A DNA stretch of 64,000 nucleotides from Verrucomicrobiales bacterium (GCA_029213025.1 JARGOZ010000019.1:1-64000); one strand, 5' to 3'; counted from the first letter of the stretch, positions 1 to 8,846 are shown. The notes: generated by a model not told the origin, from the letters alone. Program-made: numbers and translations.

Positions 1-112
1 GGTCTGATTGGAAAAACGAGCTGCGGATTGTGAGAATCCAGAGGATTTGAGGCGGGACAGTGCGAAACAGGTAGGTGAATTTCTGCGACTTTTCCCGGAA
101 TAAGGAGACATA

Positions 113-1891
113 CTATCCCATCTCCTGTTTTCGGTTACGGGTCATTCGCTCCAGAGCTTCAGCAGTCCAGACATAGGGGTAGATCCTTTCGAAATACCAC
201 AGCTTGGCAAAGTAGAATCCTATCGGGGTTGACGGGAATTCGGTGCCGTTTTTTGTCGCTTTGATCAGCCACGCGATTCCGTTTTCTATATTACTTCGTG
301 ACCGCTCTGTTTCGGGATCGCCGGCCAGTGCGCTTATTGCCAGAGCCGTTTCTTCGATGCTGGAGGGAGTTCGCACTCCGCCTCCCCAGCCGCCGTCGGA
401 GTTTTGGTTTTTTCGAAGCCAGCTGAGTCCCGCTTCGAACATTTCCGGCGTGTCACCGGTTTCAGGCATCACCTCCAGAGCGCGGCAAACCATCGCGGTT
501 CCGTACGTGTGGTTTTCTTCGTCCCGACCCCGGTGTTGATTGCCGAACCAGAGCGGAATCCATGAGCCGTCTCTTTGTTGAGCATTCTTCAGAAAAGCGA
601 GTCCGACTCCGATGCCCCGGTCGATGCGCTTCTGCAAACCGGAGTCAAAATCGGGATACCACTCCTGCCACGCGCGCAAGGTGTGGGCGGTGAGATCCGG
701 TGAGGAACGGTCAAACGGCAGGGCTCCCCAGCCTTTGCAGAAAGTAGGGATTCCGCCGTCGTTATTTTGCAAATCGAGCAGCCAGATGGCGCCTTTCTCC
801 GCAGCGGCGAGGCACTCTGCAGCGGTGGATTCATCCATCAGTTTCCGCAGTGCCAGCATCGCGCCGGGCGTATCGTCAGCATCGGGTACGCCACCGCTCA
901 GGTCGGTCCAGGCCCAGCCTCCGGGCGCGGAGTTAGTAAAGGGGTGAACTGTTTTGTATTGCTGATTGAGGAGCCATCGCAGTACAACTTTCCGGTCGTA
1001 GCCATCCACCCCGGATTTCACTGCCAGAGTCGTGGCCCAGGTGGCGAGATTGGTATCGATCGGCCAGCTGCCGTCCGGTCGTACATTCTCTACCAGAAAG
1101 CGAACTCCGCAAACGGTGGCGGGGTGATCCTGTTTGCCTACCGATGCCAGGGCCATCGTTACGAAACTGGTCAAAGGCGCAGCTTCCAGGTATCCTCCCG
1201 AGGCGGGCTGAATTTCATGTAGCAGTTTCGATGCTTTCGGCCAGGCGAATTGCCGGATCCAGAACAGCGGATTGAATGGAGTCGGTTTCACTTTTTCGAA
1301 CCGGGCTCTACCGATAGCGATGAGAGCCGGCAACGCATAGCTCACTACGGGTAGTTTCATCGCGGCAAACCATTCCCGGGGGCAGGCCGCCATTTCGTAG
1401 GGAAGAGGCAGCACCAGTTTCCAGCCGCGTTTTCCGAGAGTGCCGCAGATCGCGCAGAGCATGAGTATTGGGACGGAAAAAGTGCGGTCTTTGCCGTAGC
1501 GGGCTTTGACGACTTCGGCGATTTTTTCCGGGTCGAGCGAGCCCACATAATCACGGATCCACCACTCCGAATTTCGAATCGCAGTTTGCTCTGCCGGTAG
1601 ACATTTGTATAGCGCGGCACGGCACAGCAGGGTAGTAGAGATATTGGAAAAGCTGCGGGTGGTGTCGCCCCAGCCGCCATCGGAATTTTGGTGGCGGACA
1701 AGCCACCTGGCGCCGGTTTCAATCAGGTCGCGATGAGCCGATTTATCGACACAGTGCAGGGCCACGATAGCGGTTGCTGTAGATAAAGCGGAGGTGGAAA
1801 GCTCTCCTTCCCAATGACCTTGTGGAACTCTTTCGGAGAGGAGGGCTTCAAAACAGTTGTTTCGGAATTGGTTTAGTATCTGAAGATTCAT
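113..1891 (-). CDS. Squalene-hopene cyclase family terpenoid cyclase
   Basis: This 592-residue protein belongs to the class II triterpene cyclase family, which protonates and cyclises squalene-like chains at the membrane. The acid motif DADDT sits at residues 337-341, matching the DxDD motif of squalene-hopene cyclase. QW-type repeats are visible near residues 67-76, 268-276, 374-381, 436-444 and 494-503, and the C-terminus ends in the typical GFYFAKLWYFERIYPYVW region (residues 558-575). It is somewhat shorter than usual bacterial hopene cyclases, the difference lying mainly in the N-terminal half. No hpnCDE squalene genes are next to it. The start codon is followed by the family-like GHWEGEL segment. 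Substrate and product cannot be read from sequence; a hopanoid or other polyprenyl cyclase is the safest statement. Confidence 0.82.
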   Translation of the reverse strand: MNLQILNQFRNNCFEALLSERVPQGHWEGELSTSALSTATAIVALHCVDKSAHRDLIETGARWLVRHQNSDGGWGDTTRSFSNISTTLLCRAALYKCLPAEQTAIRNSEWWIRDYVGSLDPEKIAEVVKARYGKDRTFSVPILMLCAICGTLGKRGWKLVLPLPYEMAACPREWFAAMKLPVVSYALPALIAIGRARFEKVKPTPFNPLFWIRQFAWPKASKLLHEIQPASGGYLEAAPLTSFVTMALASVGKQDHPATVCGVRFLVENVRPDGSWPIDTNLATWATTLAVKSGVDGYDRKVVLRWLLNQQYKTVHPFTNSAPGGWAWTDLSGGVPDADDTPGAMLALRKLMDESTAAECLAAAEKGAIWLLDLQNNDGGIPTFCKGWGALPFDRSSPDLTAHTLRAWQEWYPDFDSGLQKRIDRGIGVGLAFLKNAQQRDGSWIPLWFGNQHRGRDEENHTYGTAMVCRALEVMPETGDTPEMFEAGLSWLRKNQNSDGGWGGGVRTPSSIEETALAISALAGDPETERSRSNIENGIAWLIKATKNGTEFPSTPIGFYFAKLWYFERIYPYVWTAEALERMTRNRKQEMG

Positions 1892-1894
1892 TAC

Positions 1895-1934
1895 GATTCA
1901 ACAGGGTGCAATGTCGGACCTAACAGGGTACAGT
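1895..1934. repeat. Paired AACAGGGTACAGT-type repeat (two direct copies)
   Basis: Two direct copies of an element with core AACAGGGTRCARY lie just upstream of the cyclase start codon, at 1895-1912 and 1919-1934. The same core occurs in pairs at five further places in the window (about 21.26, 38.35, 46.67, 53.8 and 61.78 kb). Position in the leader of a gene could make it regulatory, but the family is more simply a dispersed small repeat. Confidence 0.7.
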
Positions 1935-1967
1935 GCGTGTTTTCCCGCTCGTTAGGTGAAAGCACCT

Positions 1968-3707
1968 CTACAAACGCGGTTTGGCAGGCTTGATCGGCGC
2001 TTTCCATGGCAGCGCCCCTTTGAGGGCCACTTTTCTTTTGAATACTTTGCTTCCGCAGGTGGCGTACAGCGTATCGCCGTAAAACGTGACATTGGAAGGA
2101 TGGCGATCCCCGACAGGCGAAGGGATGATCAAATTCACCCGGCCCGGCATATCACATACCTGGATACCCATCGCGGTAGCTACGAGAAGCCAGCCTTTTT
2201 CGGTAACCGCCATACCGTCGGCGAGGCTGCGGGTATCAATCGACGCGGGAGGAATGTGTAGATGAAAATAGGGCTGTATATATGTCAGGGTTCCGTCTGC
2301 CTGTCTTTGGCCCGACCAGACAAAACGCCCATTGTAATCTGCTGCGAGAACCAGCGACTGATCGGTGCTGAGCACAACTCCGTTGACTCCGGAAAAACCT
2401 TCGCCCGCAGTTTTGGCTTCGCCGCCTCCCGGGGGAATCATCATGATCCGCTTTTTCCGGGGTTCGGAAAAATAGATCGTTCCATCGTGTGCCACGACGA
2501 CATCGTTTGGTCGTGCATTTTTGGCGAGAATGGATTCTTCTCCGGTTTCGGTGTTCCAGGAGATGAGTCGGCCGGGTTCCATCCGGCAACCGATAAGAGT
2601 CTTGCCGTCGATGGAGAAAGCGAGTCCGTTGGTGTGTCCGGTGTTTTCTTTAAATAGAGAAACGTCTCCTTCAGGACTTACTTTCCATACTTTACTCTCT
2701 TCCAAATCGGAGAAATAGAGATCGCCGCTTTCGCTGACGGCCGGGCCTTCGGTAAAGGTATGCCCTTCGCTGACTAACTTCCAGTCTTCGCCGGGGATGA
2801 GGAATTCTTTTGCTTTGCTTTGGCTATTTTCGACGTGGGTTGTTATCTGCGGATTGGTATCCCAGTCATTCCAGAGCCAGCGGAGAACTTTGGGCAGGAT
2901 TGCGTTGCCGTGTTTGCGGTTGTGGCTGCCTTCGCCCCATTCGTGGTTTACCTCGTATCCCGCCCATTGCAGGGAGGCCAGCATATCCTGATTCGCCACC
3001 CACCAACTGCCGCAGTAGATATTGTTATCGTTGCTTCCGTCCTGCAGAAAGATCCGGAGTGGTTTTGGTTCTGTTTTTCGCACGAGGACCGGTAATTCAT
3101 TTCCGCCGCGCAGACCTACGTAGGTCCCGACGGTGGTATAGATTCGGCGAAAGGCGTCGGGACGATCCCATGCGGCGACAAAAGCGGCGATGCCGCCTGA
3201 GCTGGATCCGCAGATGGCGCGAAGATTCGGGTCGTCGGTTACGTTCAGGCCTTTCAGCGCAACCGGCAGGATTTCATCGAGAAGAAACCGGGCATAGCGG
3301 TCGTCCACCGCATCGTATTCGAAAGAGCGATTGTATCTCGCAAGGACGTCGTCGCTGGTCGCCGTAACGACTCCCGGATTGATAAACACTGCCACAGTGG
3401 GAGGCATCGCCTTTTGATGAATCAGGTTATCGAAAACCGTGGGGACATTTTTCAGGTAACCTTTTCCATCCTGGAACACCATGAGCGCAGCCGGGCTTTC
3501 AGCGTCATACTGTGTCGGTTGATAGACGAAATATTCGCGGGAGGTTCCTGGATAGATTTTACTGTCCGCAAAGGTTCCGGATGTGATTTTGCCTGCAGGA
3601 ACACCGTCTTTTTTACGTGTGTCAGGATCAACAGGGTAGGGACCTTCCGCATTTTGCTGAGCGCAAAGTGTAAGCGGAACGAGCATGAGTAAGAGCCATC
3701 GAAGCAT
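1968..3707 (-). CDS. Secreted esterase fused to SMP-30/gluconolactonase-like propeller
   Basis: A two-domain exported protein of 579 residues. The chosen ATG at 3707 gives a good signal peptide (MLRWLLLMLVPLTLCA); a longer frame to 3821 would bury it. Residues of roughly 30-290 form an enterochelin-esterase-like alpha/beta hydrolase with the nucleophile motif GSSSGG (Ser about 169). Residues of roughly 300-560 are an SMP-30/gluconolactonase-like beta-propeller with segments such as FTEGPAVSESGDLYFSD, GHTNGLAFSIDGKTLI and NARPNDVVVAHDGTIYFSEP. Known families would suggest hydrolysis of a carbohydrate ester followed by lactone hydrolysis. It is transcribed alone, and the substrate is unknown. 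Confidence 0.82.
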   Translation of the reverse strand: MLRWLLLMLVPLTLCAQQNAEGPYPVDPDTRKKDGVPAGKITSGTFADSKIYPGTSREYFVYQPTQYDAESPAALMVFQDGKGYLKNVPTVFDNLIHQKAMPPTVAVFINPGVVTATSDDVLARYNRSFEYDAVDDRYARFLLDEILPVALKGLNVTDDPNLRAICGSSSGGIAAFVAAWDRPDAFRRIYTTVGTYVGLRGGNELPVLVRKTEPKPLRIFLQDGSNDNNIYCGSWWVANQDMLASLQWAGYEVNHEWGEGSHNRKHGNAILPKVLRWLWNDWDTNPQITTHVENSQSKAKEFLIPGEDWKLVSEGHTFTEGPAVSESGDLYFSDLEESKVWKVSPEGDVSLFKENTGHTNGLAFSIDGKTLIGCRMEPGRLISWNTETGEESILAKNARPNDVVVAHDGTIYFSEPRKKRIMMIPPGGGEAKTAGEGFSGVNGVVLSTDQSLVLAADYNGRFVWSGQRQADGTLTYIQPYFHLHIPPASIDTRSLADGMAVTEKGWLLVATAMGIQVCDMPGRVNLIIPSPVGDRHPSNVTFYGDTLYATCGSKVFKRKVALKGALPWKAPIKPAKPRL

Positions 3708-3897
3708 CGGAATACCTAAACGGATAAAATCGGAGCGCAAGGAACGGGAAGAGAGGTCCTGGTCCGCGAGAATTGAAAGTAAAGACATGTCATGTAATTG
3801 CTTGCAAAGGCAGTGAAACATTATGATAATTTGCGCTATAGATATTTACTACGGTAATTTCTTTGATTGTTGAAATATTTATTCCTCTACCATACGA

Positions 3898-4560
3898 ATG
3901 GAAATCCTGTCTCCTCTCTTTGATCGTGACCCGGAAGAATGGCGTCCCTGGCTGCTGTTTTTCAGCGGTTTGTTTTGTCTCTCTGCATTTGGCACCGTGC
4001 TGTGGTGGCTTTTGTCGTATGACCGGAAATCAGAGCAAGGCGGGTCCGGGGAGGATATAAAAAAGTGGGGCTATGCGGAAAATTCCGGAAATGGCAGCGC
4101 ATCCCACACTGATTCGGAGCAAAACGGGGAATGGGGTTTTTCGAAAAAACAACCCGTTGCTGAAGCAGAGGAAACTCCAGCGGCAGACGACGGGGGGCAA
4201 AGCTGGCCCCGAATCCCGACCGAGGCTGAGATTGGTGCCCGCGCAGCGATGTTGGCGCAGTGGAGAGAAGAACGCGGTATCGCGGCAAGTCAGGAAGCTG
4301 ACTGGATGCTCGCCGAGAGGGAGCTCTACATGAAAGAATGTGATTTGCGTCCACTTCCTGATAGAGAAGAATTTTACCGGAGCGGAAGATCCTCCGGCGG
4401 CTTCGAGGGCGTTAGTGAAACGGCGGTCAACGAATTGAGTCGACTCGGTCTGACTGACGCCGCATCGGCGGCCGCCTTGTCCGACTCTGACAAAGAGCAA
4501 ATTAGGAAGTGGTTCTCCGGTAGGAACATCGATCTGGATCTCGACAGTCTGGCAGGGTAG
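3898..4560 (+). CDS. Membrane-anchored acidic hypothetical protein
   Basis: Function not recognised. The 220-residue product begins MEILSPLFDRDPEEWRPW, followed by one hydrophobic segment (about residues 18-40) and a long hydrophilic, Glu/Asp/Ser-rich cytoplasmic-type tail. No catalytic motif was seen. The reading frame stays open and protein-like beyond its TAG stop (see 4561-4686), so the natural protein may be longer by 41 residues. It is convergent with the glycosyltransferase gene downstream. Confidence 0.6.
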   Translation: MEILSPLFDRDPEEWRPWLLFFSGLFCLSAFGTVLWWLLSYDRKSEQGGSGEDIKKWGYAENSGNGSASHTDSEQNGEWGFSKKQPVAEAEETPAADDGGQSWPRIPTEAEIGARAAMLAQWREERGIAASQEADWMLAERELYMKECDLRPLPDREEFYRSGRSSGGFEGVSETAVNELSRLGLTDAASAAALSDSDKEQIRKWFSGRNIDLDLDSLAG

Positions 4561-4686
4561 GACGAAACTACAGGCCGTGCGCGGGTCAGTGCCGATGACC
4601 TCGATGAAATCATTACTTCGGAATTTGCCGGGGAAAGTGTAGAGATTCGCGAGCCGATTGTTCCGGAGCGGGAGAAAAGATTTTAA
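4561..4686 (+). other. In-frame continuation after TAG stop (41 codons)
   Basis: Immediately after the TAG at 4558-4560 the same frame continues for 41 sense codons to TAA at 4684-4686. The encoded tail contains VSADDLDEIITSEFAGESVE and EIREPIVPEREKRF, with the same acidic composition as the body of the upstream gene. The frame ends overlapping the convergent stop of the glycosyltransferase gene, as real gene ends often do. This suggests a recent nonsense change, readthrough, or a base-calling error. Confidence 0.5.
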
Positions 4687-5408
4687 TTTCCCGCCTTCTC
4701 TATTAAGCCTCTCTTCTTACATCTCCATCCCGCCTGAATAATCTTGAGACCGATCATTGCGGATCGCCACGCAGAAACTCCGCTGACTTTTTGGAAACCC
4801 GCGAGCCGGGGCTTTTCCCGGATTGAAAAGGCCAGGATGTCCTCATTAAGCTGTGCAGCTCTCAGCTGAGCTTCAATAGTCCATCCCCAAACCTCTTCCC
4901 GAAGTTTCATTTGTCGAAATAAATTTCTCTCAATGAGCCTCAATGGACCAAGGTCTTTGAATAGTTGACCTCCCAGGAGCCGACAGTATAAACCGAGTCC
5001 CCGATTGGGAAGTGTTCTTTTCAAACGCTCGAAAATATTCTCATGCACATATTGACGGATTCCCATGATAAACCGGTAGTCCCCCAATTCAAAATAATCC
5101 ATCATTTTGATAAGATCATTCGGGTCGTTGGCACCGTCGCCGGCAAAAAAAAGATAAGCAGTGGGCACGCAAACTTGATCAACTGCCTCAATGGCAACTT
5201 TACATCCCCGACCGTATCCTGAATGCCTTGTTTCCCCGATAATAACACCTCTCTTTGCACATATGTGGCGGGATTCATCGGTACAAGCATTCAAGCCCAC
5301 GCCTATAATGCAATTATGTGGTAAATGAGATTGTAATTTATCAATAGTAGAACCGATCACGGCCGCCTCATTCTGCACCGGTATGATGATCGCGTAAGTC
5401 TCGGGCAT
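4683..5408 (-). CDS. GT2 family glycosyltransferase (polyprenyl-phosphate sugar type)
   Basis: A 241-residue family 2 glycosyltransferase. The N-terminus YAIIIPVQNEAAVIGSTIDKL is the nucleotide-sugar binding strand, and FAGDGAND (DGAND at 91-95) takes the place of the DxD metal site. No membrane segments are present, so it is a soluble or peripheral enzyme resembling dolichyl-phosphate mannose synthase and related proteins. The PAP2 phosphatase gene lies 30 bp upstream on the same strand, and a GT-C membrane transferase lies across the divergent gap at 7026. Those neighbours support a role in making or using lipid-linked sugars. The donor sugar is unknown. Confidence 0.8.
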   Translation of the reverse strand: MPETYAIIIPVQNEAAVIGSTIDKLQSHLPHNCIIGVGLNACTDESRHICAKRGVIIGETRHSGYGRGCKVAIEAVDQVCVPTAYLFFAGDGANDPNDLIKMMDYFELGDYRFIMGIRQYVHENIFERLKRTLPNRGLGLYCRLLGGQLFKDLGPLRLIERNLFRQMKLREEVWGWTIEAQLRAAQLNEDILAFSIREKPRLAGFQKVSGVSAWRSAMIGLKIIQAGWRCKKRGLIEKAGN

Positions 5409-5438
5409 TGAACGTTAGACGGGGCGATTCTCAAATGC

Positions 5439-6209
5439 TTACTCCTGGAATGGGCTGGACGGACTCTGTTTGAATATCCGGTCTTCATTGAAGAATAACC
5501 TCCATAGAAACCAGAACACCAGGCCGTTTAGTAATACTGAAAATATAACATCCGAAAGAAAGTGAGCCCCAAAACCTATGCGGAGGAATGAAACCACAAA
5601 GATATAAACAATCCCTACCCAAAGGAGTCTGTTTTGCCAGATTTGAGGTAGGAGAGGTATTAGCAATAGCAGCCACATAGCTGAAGAGGTTTCGCCTGAT
5701 ACAAAGGAACAATTGCCCGGGCACTGTTCGGACAATGTCCATGGGAGGACGAAAGTATTTTGTCCTCCGAAAATCTCCAGGTGATATGGTCGCGGCCGCC
5801 CCCAATTGTTTTTGAGAACAAGGTTTGTCAGTAAGCCGGGCCCCATTGCAAGAGCTAAAGTCGGGAAGGCCAGTCTTTTCCACGGGTAAACAAGCATTTT
5901 TGGGCAAGCGGGGATGAATCGTAGAATCCAAAGTGCAACAAGAATGAGAACCGCAATTTTGGTGACTGTGACTGAGGCGGATCTGAATCGGCGTGCTAGA
6001 AAATTTTCTCCAAGGGGGAATTCGCCATTTTCAAAAAAAAGGTGACTTATTCCAATATCCAGTTGCGGAAAGGATCGAAAGACTACCGTCGATAATGTGA
6101 TTAGCATTATCAGCCATAACCCGATCGCTGAATGTTTCGATTCAACACACGATCGTTTCGAGGAAGCAAATACTGATCCGGAACTCCTCTCGTTCATCAG
6201 TTGTAACAT
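5439..6209 (-). CDS. PAP2 superfamily membrane phosphatase (LpxE-like)
   Basis: A 256-residue integral membrane phosphatase. The three PAP2 motifs are present: KNNWGRPRP (K133 to R140-P141, KX6RP), CSFVSGETSS (residues 167-176) and RIGFGAHFLSD (R210, H216, D220). Glu follows SG where most family members have His, a form also seen in lipid A 1-phosphatase-like proteins. At least five hydrophobic segments are visible. It probably dephosphorylates a lipid phosphate or pyrophosphate such as undecaprenyl-PP, lipid A or a phosphatidyl lipid. It is 30 bp upstream of the GT2 gene and probably co-transcribed. M5 is an alternative start. Confidence 0.82.
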   Translation of the reverse strand: MLQLMNERSSGSVFASSKRSCVESKHSAIGLWLIMLITLSTVVFRSFPQLDIGISHLFFENGEFPLGENFLARRFRSASVTVTKIAVLILVALWILRFIPACPKMLVYPWKRLAFPTLALAMGPGLLTNLVLKNNWGRPRPYHLEIFGGQNTFVLPWTLSEQCPGNCSFVSGETSSAMWLLLLIPLLPQIWQNRLLWVGIVYIFVVSFLRIGFGAHFLSDVIFSVLLNGLVFWFLWRLFFNEDRIFKQSPSSPFQE

Positions 6210-6258
6210 CTGCGTTAATTTTTTATTCTACAATGAGCCGGCTTAACGGCGCTTTTCC

Positions 6259-6459
6259 CTACTGGTCTATACAGTCGTGCTGATGTTCTTTCGGAGGTGA
6301 TAGGTCCAGCTCGTTTCTTGTTATAAAGCAAGCTTCCTCAGTGCAGGTAAAGGACAGGGTAATCCATTTGTCCCCTTCGCTATTCATTGCCCGGTCTATA
6401 TCGATTTGAGTAAGGGTGTTGCGGTGTGCAGAGCTTCTTCTTGTTCCCATAATGTTCAC
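6259..6459 (-). CDS. Possible small hypothetical protein
   Basis: A 66-codon frame with a GTG start (alternative ATG at 6450, giving MGTRRSSAHRNTLTQ). The product is hydrophilic with two cysteines and no recognised family. It fills part of a 570-bp gap between divergent genes and overlaps nothing, which is the main support. No ribosome binding site is visible. Confidence 0.3.
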   Translation of the reverse strand: MNIMGTRRSSAHRNTLTQIDIDRAMNSEGDKWITLSFTCTEEACFITRNELDLSPPKEHQHDCIDQ

Positions 6460-6574
6460 TTTCTGTTCAAGGTTAATGGCGGGTTATCCATGCTTTAGTC
6501 GTCTTGAAGCCCGGACCTGTTAACAAGAATATTTTTCTTATGGGGATTCATCCGTCCAGGGTGTGCGAATAAGT

Positions 6575-6629
6575 AAGGAGGTAATCTAGAATGGGTCGAT
6601 CAAGTCGTCCTGGTTACTGGTATTCCTGA
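6575..6629 (+). CDS. Twelve-codon mini-ORF behind a perfect Shine-Dalgarno
   Basis: AAGGAGGT at 6575-6582 lies 8 bases before an ATG at 6591 that opens a 12-codon frame, MGRSSRPGYWYS, stopping at 6629. The complement to the 16S rRNA tail is as strong as possible, while neighbouring full-size genes lack such a site. It could be a leader peptide, a true microprotein, or coincidence. The lipoprotein gene starts about 150 bp downstream. Confidence 0.4.
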
Positions 6630-6776
6630 ATCTGATCTGGCATTTTTTGTAAAATTCCGGGAATAAAATCAACTGATCGGTCTCTTCTCTTTGGTGGAGC
6701 CTGATTTCAAAATCCATTTTTGTGAGGTAGCCCACTTTCTAAACCGAAAAAATCGATATCTACTCATCTTTATTCT

Positions 6777-7019
6777 ATGAAATTTCACCTTTGTTCTATT
6801 GGTATAGTTCTCTCCTTCACTGCCGGATTGATCGGTTTTGCGGCTTTAAGTTCCTGTGGCTCTAATTCGAATTCTCCATCCAGTTCCGGATACACGCCGT
6901 CTGGTAGGTCCTCCAACCGACCCTCTGGCTCAGGAACCAATTCTACGCTGCCTGGGGCCACTTACGCCCCGCAGGGTTCGGGATCCAGCTCGGTTCCTCA
7001 GGGCTCAGGCTATCGGTAA
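6777..7019 (+). CDS. Small Ser/Gly-rich lipoprotein
   Basis: An 80-residue protein with a lipoprotein signal peptide (FAALSSC, predicted lipidated Cys at residue 27). The mature part is almost entirely Ser, Gly, Pro, Asn and Thr, ending in repeats such as PQGSGSSSVPQGSGYR. No fold or function is recognisable. It resembles the lipoprotein at 18577 (both begin the mature part with CGS) and the Gly/Ser tail of the thioredoxin-like protein at 14950. It ends 6 bp before the GT-C gene and may be co-transcribed with it. Confidence 0.65.
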   Translation: MKFHLCSIGIVLSFTAGLIGFAALSSCGSNSNSPSSSGYTPSGRSSNRPSGSGTNSTLPGATYAPQGSGSSSVPQGSGYR

Positions 7020-7025
7020 CCGAAC

Positions 7026-8846
7026 ATGTTGGGCAATTTGAAGCGAAATCACGTCCGTGGTTCGCAAGTTCGTATTCGGATATACCTGTGGGCTGTCGGT
7101 ATTATCCTGGCTCTGTTATGGCTCGGGTTCGCCGTGGTATCAAGGGATTTTGCCTACGATTCGGTGTCCGAAGGTCGTCCTTTTGGGTTTATTGCTTTAA
7201 TCACAGGCATTGCCTTTGCTGCCTATCTTTTTTCGGTCGTCTACTTTAACAGTTCCCGGGCGCAGGGTGTCCGTGGGAGCGATATTTTTCTGATTGCTAT
7301 ACTAATCCGCCTCCCCCTCCTGATCATTTCGCATCCGGTTCAGGAAATCGATTTTTATCGGTATCTATGGGACGGCCAATGTGTGGCGTCCGGGATCTCC
7401 CCTTATCAATTCAGCCCTTCTGACCTTGATCGGCTCCGTATATCTATCGAAAATGAGAGCAAAGTTGAGATCGATTCCAGAGCAGGGCACGAAGATGGAA
7501 AAACTCTTTTAGCGATACAGGATCGTTCAATAGCTCTCCGGACAATTTTTGAGCGAATTGACCATCGCGAAATCCCGACAATCTATCCTTTGGTCAGTCA
7601 GGTGGTATTAGCGATTGCGGCTATGGTCACTCCGGATTTCGCTCCGGTGTTTATTCATCTTTCCGTGTTACGAGCCCTGATCACCGTTTTTGATCTGGGA
7701 ACGGTTTGGTTGCTCATCCTGATCCTGCGAAAGATGAATTTACCTGTCGGACGGGCAATTATCTATGCGTGGTGCCCTCTTGTGATTAAAGAGTTTTCCA
7801 ACGCATCGCACATGGACGCGATTGCCGTCTTCTTTACCGTGGCAGCTTTCTATTCTCAATTGCGAGTCAAACCAAAAGCGGATGAGGGTTTGAATGGGGG
7901 ACGCGATTCAACTGTCTCTATTTGGCTGACGCCGGTTTTCTTTTTCCTGGCCATTTTTGCCAAATGGTACCCCGTTGTCATTGCCCCTGCATTTTTGATA
8001 TACTCGTGGCGGCAAAGGCGATGGAAAGGAGTTATCGCTTATCTTCCGCCAATCGTAACTTTAGGTTTTGTCAGTTTTCTTATTTCACCGGAAAAGGTTT
8101 CCAATATCACATTGGAAACCCCCGGCCGATACATTTCCCACGTCGAAAGTGCCCCGGTCGGAGTGCATGATGATTTGAAGGGCTTACGAACTTTTCTGAA
8201 AACGTGGGAGATGAACGATCTCATCTTCAGTGTAGTCAGGGAGAATCTGCGGACAGAAAATGCTTCAGATCAAAAGGAGGATCGGCCCAACCCATGGTAT
8301 GCGATCTCACCGAATCATTGGCGAACCTTCTGGGCAGACCTCGTAGCAAAGGATTACAAGGGGGCCCCTGATTTTTTGGGTGCCCAACTTGTTTGCGGTG
8401 GAACTTTATTCTTAATCATTGCCTGGCTTTCTCTACGAAACCACGGGCCGGGGCAAATTGGAGAGTTTGAATTCGGGAGGTCCATTTTTCTCATCCTCGC
8501 GGCAAGTTGGTATTTATCCGCCACCCAAAACCCCTGGTATTGGATATGGGCGCTCCCATTTCTGGTTTTTGCGCGTTCTAAAGTCTGGTTGTTTGTTTCG
8601 GCAGCGGCACTGCTTTACTACGCCCGGTTCTGGCTCATTTACCAGTATCCCGATAAATTGTGGGGAGAATACAACGGGAAGCGACTATTTGACGATATCC
8701 TTGTGTGGTTTGAGCACCTACCGATTCTCCTGGCTCTTTCGATCAGTGGGCTGTTTAGAATGCGAATAATCAAGATGCTCGCAATCATTGGCTTCGTGTT
8801 TGCTACGGCATCAACCGGGCCCTCATGCGCATTGACGGGCAGTTGA
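7026..8846 (+). CDS. Polytopic GT-C type glycosyltransferase
   Basis: A 606-residue membrane protein with many hydrophobic segments from about residue 18 to 600. The first periplasmic loop contains QEIDFYRYLWDG (residues 106-117), the acidic loop motif typical of GT-C enzymes that use polyprenyl-phosphate sugars, such as GT87 mannosyltransferases. A large hydrophilic loop lies at about residues 340-440. It likely transfers a sugar from a lipid carrier to an exported acceptor. The nearby GT2 gene could make the donor and the PAP2 enzyme could recycle the carrier. It follows the small lipoprotein gene by 6 bp. The acceptor is unknown. Confidence 0.72.
   Translation: MLGNLKRNHVRGSQVRIRIYLWAVGIILALLWLGFAVVSRDFAYDSVSEGRPFGFIALITGIAFAAYLFSVVYFNSSRAQGVRGSDIFLIAILIRLPLLIISHPVQEIDFYRYLWDGQCVASGISPYQFSPSDLDRLRISIENESKVEIDSRAGHEDGKTLLAIQDRSIALRTIFERIDHREIPTIYPLVSQVVLAIAAMVTPDFAPVFIHLSVLRALITVFDLGTVWLLILILRKMNLPVGRAIIYAWCPLVIKEFSNASHMDAIAVFFTVAAFYSQLRVKPKADEGLNGGRDSTVSIWLTPVFFFLAIFAKWYPVVIAPAFLIYSWRQRRWKGVIAYLPPIVTLGFVSFLISPEKVSNITLETPGRYISHVESAPVGVHDDLKGLRTFLKTWEMNDLIFSVVRENLRTENASDQKEDRPNPWYAISPNHWRTFWADLVAKDYKGAPDFLGAQLVCGGTLFLIIAWLSLRNHGPGQIGEFEFGRSIFLILAASWYLSATQNPWYWIWALPFLVFARSKVWLFVSAAALLYYARFWLIYQYPDKLWGEYNGKRLFDDILVWFEHLPILLALSISGLFRMRIIKMLAIIGFVFATASTGPSCALTGS

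Noticed and set aside
3-50. Frame reading SDWKNELRIVRIQRI to a stop at 50, as a gene tail from the left edge
   Set aside because: Only 15 codons are visible and all frames can do this by chance; not reported as a gene.
3627-3641. ATCAACAGGGTAGGG in the esterase gene, like the AACAGGGTACAGT family
   Set aside because: Only part of the core matches, it is unpaired, and it codes for an ordinary segment.
6221-6250. GTTAAG and CGGCTCA near the PAP2 start (minus strand), as a fifth promoter
   Set aside because: The two blocks are separated by only one base, so the spacing does not fit the other four.
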